Source: an uncultured Hyphomicrobiales bacterium
GTDB lineage: Bacteria > Pseudomonadota > Alphaproteobacteria > Rhizobiales > Beijerinckiaceae
NCBI GenBank assembly: GCA_903932565.1
Contig: CAIZGQ010000316.1
Coordinates: forward strand, 1-6,672
Length of the DNA stretch: 6,672 nucleotides
Reading direction: 5' to 3'
In this document: in pieces, positions 1-5,243 of the stretch
How positions within the stretch are numbered: the stretch's first letter is position 1
Layout: each line of letters opens with the position of its first letter
The notes under the pieces: generated by a model
Seen by the model: the letters and a program-made list of their open reading frames with translations, nothing else
Told to the model about the DNA's origin: nothing
The model's database searches: none
Made by a program: the position numbers and the translations under genes

Positions 1-445
1 CAATCCGAAACAAATGAATTTCTGCGAGCGTCAATCGGAGGTTCGTGGCGGCAATTCCATCGAGTTCACCAACGTGATCAGCATGTGCTGTAAAGCGAAT
101 GATGACCCGCCCATCCGTTGTCACAAGGGCGTCATCGATAATTAAATCAGCATGTTCAAATGATAAGGCCCGTCCAAGAGTCGAGCCGATAATCTGCTTG
201 TATTCGTCGCGGCTGGTGATCGGCGCACCAGGCTTTAGTCCCGTTGAAACCCAGACATCTGGCGCGACCAAACGGTCGAATGCGCTCATATCGCCTTGAC
301 CAAGTCCCTGTTCAACAAATTGGCGAGCAATTTTAAGGTTTTCTTGCTGCACGACAGCTGAGACAGGTTCTATTTTCAATCGAGCCTGTCTTGCAAAACG
401 AGCACCGACGTCGTCGCTGGATTTCAGGCGTACCTCGTCAGACAT
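1..445 (-). CDS. SnoaL/NTF2-like protein, 3' end beyond the window
   Basis: An open frame of 148 codons reads leftwards from ATG at 445-443 and runs off the left edge without a stop. The start is supported by GGGGGA at 456-451, five bases upstream. After a polar N-terminal stretch of about 33 residues comes a SnoaL-like pattern: a helix (QENLKIARQFVEQGLGQGD), then SAFDRLVAPDVWVSTG, then a helix with SRDEYKQIIG, then strands around ADLIIDDALVTTDGRVIIRFTAHADH and LAEIHLFRI. Domains of this fold usually have 120-150 residues, so with the N-terminal extension only a few residues may be missing. Family members include small cyclases, isomerases, hydrolases and binding proteins, so the reaction cannot be named. 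It starts 50 bases after the SDR stop with no terminator visible between, so it is probably the third gene of the ALDH-SDR operon. The fold assignment is from pattern recognition, not a search. Confidence 0.75.
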   Translation of the reverse strand, partial: MSDEVRLKSSDDVGARFARQARLKIEPVSAVVQQENLKIARQFVEQGLGQGDMSAFDRLVAPDVWVSTGLKPGAPITSRDEYKQIIGSTLGRALSFEHADLIIDDALVTTDGRVIIRFTAHADHVGELDGIAATNLRLTLAEIHLFRI

Positions 446-495
446 AGCTTTCCCCCATCACTTAAGAGTTCTCATCCTTGAATTTTGGATGGACG

Positions 496-1356
496 TCAGT
501 CCGCGTAATGGACGTCCTTTGTTAGACCTTCCGTTCGGTCGAGATCGGCGATCACGGATTTGAACTTTCCACGCGTTGCTTCAGCCGAGACTTCGTGGAG
601 GGCAAGCCGGAACGGGGGTGGCTCCATCGCAGCTGCTTTCAAAATTGCCGCTGCAGCCTTTGCAGGATCACCTACAATCTTACGATCCGCATAGGCTGCT
701 TTCATTTGCGTGACATACCCCCACACCCCTGGATAGCGTTCAGTTTCCTCGGCCCAGACTGCGTTGTTACCGATCCATTCGGTGTCGAAGGGTCCGGGCT
801 CAACGACTATGACGCCAACGCCATAGGGCTCCATTTCTTGGCGCACGGCTTCTGACAAGCCTTCCACTGCAAATTTTGATGCGGAATAAACCCCCAAACT
901 GGGGACTGAAACTTCCCCCGCCATTGAGGCAAAATTGACAAAAAGGCCTCGCTGTTGTTCGCGAAATAATGGCTGCGCAGCCCGGGTCACGTTAAAGACA
1001 CCAAAGACATTGACTTCGAATTGTTGCCGAATTTGCGCCTCGGTCATATCCTCGACAGGGCCAATGACACCAATCCCCGCATTGTTGACAACGACATCAA
1101 CACGACCAAATTGCTTGCGCGCGACCAGGAAAGCGGCATTAACCTCCGCGCGATTGGTTACATCGAGGGGCAGCTTCAAAAGCTGCGGTGATTCCGGGCC
1201 CAGATAGTCGAGGGCAGTGATATTCCGCGCGGTTGCCGCAACACGCTGACCTTTGGCAAGAAGCGCAGTTGCCAAAGCTTTGCCGAATCCCGAAGAACAC
1301 CCTGTAATGAGCCAAACGTCATCAGGGCTTGCGCCCGCGGGAACATAATGCGTCAT
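496..1356 (-). CDS. Short-chain dehydrogenase/reductase, 17beta-HSD-like classical SDR
   Basis: A 286-residue cytoplasmic oxidoreductase of the classical SDR family. Visible motifs are the dinucleotide-binding TGCSSGFG (18-25), the strand-2 end ATARN with Arg44 (often an NADP(H) marker), LDVT (64-67), NNAG (91-94), Asn116 in FEVNVFG, Ser144 in NFASMAG, and the catalytic pair Tyr157/Lys161 in YSASK, followed by EPGPFDTEW (186-194). The catalytic tetrad Asn-Ser-Tyr-Lys is complete. The order and wording resemble the 17beta-hydroxysteroid-dehydrogenase-like SDR subgroup, but such proteins act on many alcohols and ketones, so a steroid substrate is not implied. The start at 1356 is preferred because AAGGA lies seven bases upstream. 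An ATG at 1371 would add five residues, but its upstream region lies inside a strong inverted repeat. It follows ALDH in the same direction after a gap of 85 bases. Likely role: interconversion of an alcohol/ketone or alcohol/aldehyde next to ALDH. Confidence 0.9.
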   Translation of the reverse strand: MTHYVPAGASPDDVWLITGCSSGFGKALATALLAKGQRVAATARNITALDYLGPESPQLLKLPLDVTNRAEVNAAFLVARKQFGRVDVVVNNAGIGVIGPVEDMTEAQIRQQFEVNVFGVFNVTRAAQPLFREQQRGLFVNFASMAGEVSVPSLGVYSASKFAVEGLSEAVRQEMEPYGVGVIVVEPGPFDTEWIGNNAVWAEETERYPGVWGYVTQMKAAYADRKIVGDPAKAAAAILKAAAMEPPPFRLALHEVSAEATRGKFKSVIADLDRTEGLTKDVHYAD

Positions 1357-1373
1357 GGGAAAATCCTTCATGG

Positions 1374-1420
1374 CGCGAGGCTTCCGTCAAACCGGAGGAG
1401 GACGGAAGCCGCGCGGTTTG
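1374..1420 (-). promoter_or_regulatory. Strong inverted repeat, pseudoknot-capable, between ALDH and SDR
   Basis: GGCTTCCGTC at 1379-1388 pairs perfectly with GACGGAAGCC at 1401-1410 across a 12-base loop. One A/G mismatch outward, CGCG at 1374-1377 pairs with CGCG at 1412-1415. In addition AAACCG in the loop (1389-1394) is complementary to CGGTTT at 1414-1419, which gives either an alternative stem or an H-type pseudoknot; this second stem competes with the outer CGCG pairs. The same pairings exist in the minus-strand mRNA. No T-tract follows in the direction of transcription, so it is not a standard intrinsic terminator. It ends just before the SDR start and may tune SDR expression or protect an mRNA end after processing. 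The role is inferred. Confidence 0.55.
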
Positions 1421-1441
1421 GGACAAACGGGTGAGGGGAAG

Positions 1442-2974
1442 TCAGCCCAAATTTGCCCAGACAGTTTTATACTGAGTGTAATTTTCCAGAGCCTCAGCCC
1501 CTTGCTCGCGGCCATAGCCCGAGGCCTTGTAGCCACCAAAGGGCGCGTTTGGATGATACTTGTGCCAGGTATTCAGCCAGACAGTCCCAGCTTTGATGCG
1601 GTCAGCAAGTCGCAAGGCCTTGCCCAGATTGGATGTCTGGATTCCAGACGCCAAGCCGTAATCCGTGTCGTTGGCAAGCCGGATCGCTTCGTCTTCGTCT
1701 TTGAATGGAATGACCGGAACGACGGGGCCAAAAATCTCTTCTCGGCTAATTTTAATGTCGTTGGAATTGGTTGCGAATACCGTCGCCTCGATGAACAAGC
1801 CCTTGCCACCGATTTTAGGAGCGCCACCACCAGCCATGAGTTTGGCATCCTGTTTGCCACTCTCGATGTATTTTAGAATCTTATCGTATTCGGCGCGTGT
1901 TGCGATGGGACCAAGCTGTGTCTTTGGGTCGAGCGGATCCCCAAGTACTGCAGCCTTGGCCATGGCAGAGAACTTTTCGACGAACTCGTCGTAGATCGAT
2001 TGTTCAACGAGAATGCGCGAACCCGCTACGCAAACCTCGCCCTTGTTCCAGAAAATGCCCCAGAAGGCGGCTTGGAGGGCGGCCTCCATATTGGCATCGG
2101 CGAATATGATATTGGGCGATTTCCCACCGAGCTCCATCGTCTGGTGCTTGATCGTGTCGGCGCCGTTGCGGATGAGGCCCATGCCAACTGAGGTCGATCC
2201 GGTGAAAGCGATCTTGTCGACTTTCTTTGATCTCACCAAGGCATCGCCGACTGCGCCCCCTGGGCCTGTGATGAGGTTGTAGACGCCTTCAGGCACGCCC
2301 GCATCCAATGCGACCTGAGCAAGCGCCAAGGCAGTCAGAGGCGTGTCTGAGGCGGGTTTGTGTATGACGCAATTGCCCGCTGCTAAACCCGGAGCAATTT
2401 TTGAGGCGGTCAAGGCTAGGGGGAAGTTCCAGGGAGTAATCGCCCCAACCACGCCCAGCGGTTCCCGGCGTGTCAGAATGCGGATGTTATCTTCATATGA
2501 GGTTCGATAGCTTCCATCCATGTGCGCCATCGCCTGCCCAGCAAAGAAACGGAACAGCCCTGAGCAGTGCGGCATGATGATTGTGCGGAAGTCCGTGTAG
2601 GGCATACCCATGTCCATGGCCTCGCGAATTGCGAAGTCTTCAGCCCGCTCATCCATGAGGTCCGCCATGCGGAACAATATCTTGGCGCGGTCTTCGTGAC
2701 GCATGCGACCCCAGGGGCCGTCCTCGAAGGCCGTGTAGGCAGCGTCAATTGCCTTTTGGGTATCGGCCGCAGAGCCCTTTTGAACATGGGTGATCGAGGC
2801 TTCCGTCGTTGGGTCCATGACGTCCATGGTCTCGCCAGCCTCCGCATTGATCCACTTCCCGTTGATCAGGAGCTGGCCGGCTGGGATGGCCTTGCGTTGT
2901 GGGCGGCTTGGATGCGCCTCTACTGCATGGAATTCACAGAGATTTTCGCCGGTTTCTGTTGTGTCCAGTGCCAT
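1442..2974 (-). CDS. NAD(P)+-dependent aldehyde dehydrogenase
   Basis: A 510-residue protein of the class I/II aldehyde dehydrogenase family, which oxidises an aldehyde to the carboxylic acid with NAD(P)+ in the cytoplasm. Recognisable landmarks: the N-terminal GKWINAEAG entry (39-47), catalytic Asn183 in TPWNFP, cofactor-binding Lys206 in HKPAS, the FTGST turn (257-261), general-base Glu281 in MELGGKSP, nucleophile Cys315 in NKGEVCVAGSR, Glu413 in EEIFGPV, and the C-terminal PFGGYKASGYGRE (478-490). All catalytic positions are present and the length is normal, with about 30 extra polar residues at the N-terminus. The start is supported by GGGAG at 2987-2983, eight bases upstream. It is the first gene of the leftward operon and faces the AraC array, whose members are its obvious candidate regulators. 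Sequence style is close to phenylacetaldehyde and betaine-aldehyde-type enzymes, but the substrate cannot be assigned. Confidence 0.95.
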   Translation of the reverse strand: MALDTTETGENLCEFHAVEAHPSRPQRKAIPAGQLLINGKWINAEAGETMDVMDPTTEASITHVQKGSAADTQKAIDAAYTAFEDGPWGRMRHEDRAKILFRMADLMDERAEDFAIREAMDMGMPYTDFRTIIMPHCSGLFRFFAGQAMAHMDGSYRTSYEDNIRILTRREPLGVVGAITPWNFPLALTASKIAPGLAAGNCVIHKPASDTPLTALALAQVALDAGVPEGVYNLITGPGGAVGDALVRSKKVDKIAFTGSTSVGMGLIRNGADTIKHQTMELGGKSPNIIFADANMEAALQAAFWGIFWNKGEVCVAGSRILVEQSIYDEFVEKFSAMAKAAVLGDPLDPKTQLGPIATRAEYDKILKYIESGKQDAKLMAGGGAPKIGGKGLFIEATVFATNSNDIKISREEIFGPVVPVIPFKDEDEAIRLANDTDYGLASGIQTSNLGKALRLADRIKAGTVWLNTWHKYHPNAPFGGYKASGYGREQGAEALENYTQYKTVWANLG

Positions 2975-3082
2975 GTTTCGATCTCCCGCGGCCCCGCCTA
3001 TACGGAGCTTTCAAAAGCAGAGGGAGGATAAGGCGGTACTCTCCGCGAGCGCGCGGACGAAATTGGCGGAAACCGGACTCGA

Positions 3083-3125
3083 TTGCGCAAAAATGCATGA
3101 TTGGAAACTTTTTGCTCTACTTGGA
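3083..3125. promoter_or_regulatory. Candidate regulator-binding cluster upstream of ALDH
   Basis: Several symmetric elements crowd here, about 110-150 bases upstream of the ALDH start: the perfect palindrome TTGCGCAA (3083-3090), the inverted repeat GCAAAAA (3087-3093) / TTTTTGC (3109-3115), the palindrome ATGCAT (3093-3098), and a direct repeat TTGGA at 3101-3105 and 3121-3125, exactly 20 bases apart. AraC/XylS proteins typically bind two direct half-sites about two helical turns apart, so the TTGGA pair is the best operator candidate. The half-site is short, so the match could be chance. Confidence 0.3.
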
Positions 3126-3285
3126 GTGGCTTTTTCGGCGCCCCCCCAAATACAATAACGGACGAAACGGCGAAGGAAATTTGTAATCAAACTGACACAT
3201 TTCATGTGGCTAGCGCTGCATTTTAAATCTGATGGTTGAGCACAATGCTTGCTGTAACCCTATGCGGCCCGGCCGTTATCACGTT

Positions 3286-3303
3286 GTTGCTAAGGCAACT
3301 TAG
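3286..3303. promoter_or_regulatory. Overlapping small inverted repeats upstream of the AraC array
   Basis: GTTGC (3286-3290) pairs with GCAAC (3295-3299) around TAAG, and CTAAG (3290-3294) pairs with CTTAG (3299-3303) around GCAA. The two five-base stems overlap and exclude one another. They lie just upstream of the -35-like TTGACT at 3311-3316, a position where an operator or activator site would sit. No function is shown by the sequence alone. Confidence 0.25.
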
Positions 3304-3409
3304 TTGAAGTTTGACTTTTTAATTGGAATTGCAAGCATCGAAACTCGAAGGTCAAATATGATTTAGGGCCCGGCATTATATCGGCTGGCTCGTGAGGCGG
3401 GGGGAAAGC

Positions 3410-3439
3410 GTGCGGCAGATCCTGGATTGGCAGTCATGA
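3410..3439 (+). CDS. Possible 9-codon leader ORF overlapping the first AraC gene
   Basis: GTG at 3410 opens a frame of nine codons (VRQILDWQS, Met if initiated) ending in TGA at 3437-3439. That stop overlaps the ATG of the first regulator as ATGA, the same four-base overlap geometry seen at the three later gene junctions. A Shine-Dalgarno-like GGGGGA (3400-3405) lies four bases upstream, slightly short spacing, and resembles the GGGGGAAAGC before the SnoaL gene. The first regulator has no good ribosome binding site of its own, so coupling to this mini-ORF would explain its translation. The frame is open back to a stop at 3359-3361, with another GTG at 3392. Too short to judge by coding signal; a hypothesis. 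Confidence 0.3.
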   Translation: MRQILDWQS

Positions 3440-4383
3440 GCGACCCTATCAACGAAGAGGGAGTGGAGGGACTCGCGGCCCGAATGCTCGACAATATGCG
3501 CCGCGGCTGGAACCGCGAACCAGATGGTATCGCGCTGGGTACAGGTCAGCGGGGCATTTCGGCAGCGATTTGGTCGCATGACGTTGACGACGTGCAGGAA
3601 GTCTGGGCCGACTCAGACCCTGACCGTCATATCATATCAATCATGCGCAGCAGCGGTTATCGCGCTGAATTTTTCAAAAATGAGCAGCATTGCTTTTCTA
3701 AAACTATTCAAGCTTGCGGCGTCAGTTTGATGCACGCTGGCGTTCGTCCACGGGCGGTGCATCGCGGGTGCTGGGACGTGATGCATCTTTATCTGCCATC
3801 AAAGCAGATCACACAATTCGCAATGGAAGAGGGACTGATTGCGTCAGCAGATGCAATCGAATTGATTGATCCCGAATGCGTTCAGGACAAATCTATTGCA
3901 CGCATTGGTCTGGAGATTGCCGCCGAAATGAGCGCATGCGCCCCTCTATCACGATTGCGGATCGATACGCTGGGGATTGAGCTCGCAATCAAGATGTTGC
4001 GCGACTGGTCCAACGTTTCACAATACTCGATCATACGCGTTGGGACATCCACTGGGCTTGCACCATGGCAAGTGAGGGCAGCTCAGAATTATCTTGAAAG
4101 CAATCTTGCTGAAGCACCAGGCCTTGCAGAGATTGCAGCACTGGTCGGCCTTTCCGCTTTTCATTTCGCACGCGCCTTTAAGGTCTCAACCGGCATATCT
4201 CCGTACCGTTACTTGATACAGTTGCGGATCATGAAGGCGCGCTGGTTTCTGGAAAAATCGGATTTTGCGATTTCGGAGATTTCAGCCAGGGTCGGCTATG
4301 ATGACCCGAGTTATTTTGCGCGGCTGTTCCGGCGCGAGGTAGGCGTGACACCGGCCGCGTATCGACGGGAGTGGCGGCGGTGA
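3436..4383 (+). CDS. AraC/XylS-family transcriptional regulator 1 of the array
   Basis: A 315-residue DNA-binding regulator with two parts. Residues 1 to about 200 form a sensor region with a cupin-like pattern (CGVSLMHAGVRPRAVHRG, then WDVMHLYLP, 94-121) that would bind a small ligand and perhaps dimerise. Residues about 210-315 are an AraC-type domain with two helix-turn-helix units: LAEIAALVGLSAFHFARAFK (230-249) and ISEISARVGYDDPSYFARLF (279-298), then GVTPAAYRRE. The start at ATG 3436 is uncertain: no strong ribosome binding site precedes it, TTG 3427 and ATG 3484 are alternatives, and the start may be coupled to a mini-ORF. The sensor half is about 47% identical to that of regulator 4, and the DNA-binding half is nearly the same as in regulator 3. 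Divergent to the ALDH operon, so it probably controls that operon; ligand unknown. Confidence 0.9.
   Translation: MSDPINEEGVEGLAARMLDNMRRGWNREPDGIALGTGQRGISAAIWSHDVDDVQEVWADSDPDRHIISIMRSSGYRAEFFKNEQHCFSKTIQACGVSLMHAGVRPRAVHRGCWDVMHLYLPSKQITQFAMEEGLIASADAIELIDPECVQDKSIARIGLEIAAEMSACAPLSRLRIDTLGIELAIKMLRDWSNVSQYSIIRVGTSTGLAPWQVRAAQNYLESNLAEAPGLAEIAALVGLSAFHFARAFKVSTGISPYRYLIQLRIMKARWFLEKSDFAISEISARVGYDDPSYFARLFRREVGVTPAAYRREWRR
4291..4383 (+). repeat. 93-bp conserved regulator 3' end, copy 1
   Basis: First copy of a block that ends three regulator genes. It encodes VGYDDPSYFARLFRREVG and the following tail up to the stop. It differs from copy 3 at only 5 of 93 positions, four of them synonymous, with a 47-base identical run (4294-4340), and from copy 2 at 13. 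A 23-base segment at 4318-4340 is identical in all three copies. Similarity ends at the TGA; the bases beyond it are unrelated between copies. Confidence 0.9.
4367..4383 (+). promoter_or_regulatory. GGGAG-N8-GTGA start/stop junction, regulators 1 to 2
   Basis: GGGAG at 4367-4371 is followed by eight bases and GTG at 4380-4382, which overlaps the TGA of regulator 1 (4381-4383). The ribosome binding site of regulator 2 thus lies inside the coding end of regulator 1, which points to translational coupling. This spacing decides GTG 4380 over the in-frame GTG at 4371, which overlaps the Shine-Dalgarno sequence itself. Confidence 0.8.
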
Positions 4384-5243
4384 TTGAGCGATATTCGCAT
4401 TATACTGCCTTCTTTCGCGCCAGATATCCAGACTATGCGCAGGACCATCGTGCACTTTGGCGTGGCGGACCTGCTCTTCTCAAAGTCCGCGACCGGCCTG
4501 CTGGTCATTATGTCGAGCCGGGTATTGGCGAGCTTACGTTACAGATCTGCATGCGAAGCGCAGGGGGATACGCCCGCCTCGATCTCAACGCCGGGCGTTT
4601 TTCTGTGCCACAGCGTCGAGGGAGTTTAGTAGTCGCGCCTGCTAAGGTGCAGTGTGTTTATGATATCGCAAGTCCGATAGATCTGACCGTGTTGCCGTTC
4701 GATGCAGCGATGGTCTCGGACGTGGTCGGCGGCTCGCCTTTGTTGGAACGTCTCCACTCGGTGGCGAGCGATGATCCGATCATCCTGACCCTGGTCGAGA
4801 CGCTGTGGGCCGCATCGCCCGACGGCGACCGCCTGCTGGCTGACCACCTGCGCATGGCGATCTTGGCGCGATTGGCGTCTGTCCTTGAACTTTCATCGAT
4901 AGGTTCTGGCGCGGGCCTGAGCCGACAAATCATCGGGCGGATCGTTGACCTTCTGAGTGCTGACCTGAGAGCGGATGTCGATCTCACCACCATGGCTGCG
5001 ATGGCCGCCTTGTCTCCCTTTCACTTTTCTCGGGCCTTCAAAGCGTCCACTGGCGTTCCACCCCATCGGTACCGCGTGCAGCTACGCGTTGCTAAAGCGC
5101 GCGAGCTGCTCGAGACGACCGATCTTCCGATTGGCGAGATTGCTGCGCAAGTCGGCTATGACGACCCGAGTTACCTCGCGCGGCTGTTCCGGCGCGAGGT
5201 GGGCGCGACGCCGGCGGCCTATCGGCGGGAGTGGAGGAAGTGA
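4380..5243 (+). CDS. AraC/XylS-family transcriptional regulator 2 of the array
   Basis: A 287-residue AraC-type regulator. The first 175 or so residues are a sensor region distinct from the other array members, with a short cupin-like core (GSLVVAPAKVQCVYDIASPIDLTVLPF, listed here as two segments: GSLVVAPAKV at 81-90 and QCVYDIASPIDLTVLPF at 91-107). The C-terminal domain has helix-turn-helix 1 around LTTMAAMAALSPFHFSRAFK (202-221) and 2 around IGEIAAQVGYDDPSYLARLF (251-270), then GATPAAYRRE. Its first HTH differs from those of regulators 1 and 3 (SPFHFSRAFKAS against SAFHFARAFKVS or KIS), so operator preference may differ; the second is nearly the same. The gene is clearly richer in GC (about 60% in sampled lines) than the sensor part of its neighbour, regulator 3. 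The GTG start overlaps the previous stop by four bases and the gene hands over to regulator 3 in the same way. Ligand and targets unknown. Confidence 0.9.
   Translation: MIERYSHYTAFFRARYPDYAQDHRALWRGGPALLKVRDRPAGHYVEPGIGELTLQICMRSAGGYARLDLNAGRFSVPQRRGSLVVAPAKVQCVYDIASPIDLTVLPFDAAMVSDVVGGSPLLERLHSVASDDPIILTLVETLWAASPDGDRLLADHLRMAILARLASVLELSSIGSGAGLSRQIIGRIVDLLSADLRADVDLTTMAAMAALSPFHFSRAFKASTGVPPHRYRVQLRVAKARELLETTDLPIGEIAAQVGYDDPSYLARLFRREVGATPAAYRREWRK
5151..5243 (+). repeat. 93-bp conserved regulator 3' end, copy 2
   Basis: Second copy of the terminal block. It matches copy 1 at 80 of 93 positions and copy 3 at 81 of 93, and shares the 23-base invariant segment (5178-5200). It is the most diverged copy, with Leu for Phe in DPSYLARLF and Ala for Val in VGATPAAYRR. 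It again ends at the stop codon that overlaps the next start. Confidence 0.85.
5227..5243 (+). promoter_or_regulatory. GGGAG-N8-GTGA start/stop junction, regulators 2 to 3
   Basis: GGGAG at 5227-5231, eight bases, then GTG at 5240-5242 overlapping TGA at 5241-5243: the same geometry as at the previous junction. A second purine-rich stretch, GGAGG at 5233-5237, is too close to the start to serve. The ATG at 5244 is out of frame with regulator 3 and is not used. Confidence 0.8.

Larger units (their letters stand above)
2975..3435. promoter_or_regulatory. Divergent intergenic region between ALDH operon and AraC array
   Basis: These 461 bases separate two divergently transcribed units and must hold the promoters of both. 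I see no convincing protein gene; short frames across it lack ribosome binding sites. The region holds small symmetric elements listed separately, a run of seven C at 3141-3147, a CACAT-TTC-ATGTG hairpin at 3196-3208 and CGGCC-C-GGCCG at 3265-3275. A possible rightward promoter is TTGCAA at 3329-3334 with TCAAAT at 3352-3357 (17-base spacer, four of six matches each); TTGACT at 3311-3316 is a better -35 but lacks a good -10. I could not fix the leftward promoter. The promoter calls are weak. Confidence 0.5.

Noticed and set aside
1357..1371. Longer SDR start at ATG 1371 (five extra residues)
   Set aside because: AAGGA is placed seven bases before ATG 1356, while the region upstream of 1371 lies in the inverted repeat; the longer form cannot be fully excluded.
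1374..1415. Intrinsic terminator after ALDH
   Set aside because: No T-tract follows the stem in the direction of transcription and the SDR start lies immediately beyond.
595..2847. Many open frames antisense to, or out of frame with, the SDR and ALDH genes
   Set aside because: They are by-products of the composition of the real genes; the real frames hold complete catalytic motifs.
3101..3116. Sigma-54-like element (TTGG...TTGCT)
   Set aside because: The distance between the GG and GC elements is nine bases instead of the required ten, and the AraC context does not call for sigma-54.
2899..3186. Plus-strand open frames across the ALDH 5' end and the divergent region
   Set aside because: They lie largely antisense to a well-supported ALDH gene and the translations show no family pattern.
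3011..3205. 64-codon frame on the minus strand upstream of ALDH
   Set aside because: No ribosome binding site before its ATG, no recognisable motif, and it covers the likely promoter and operator region.
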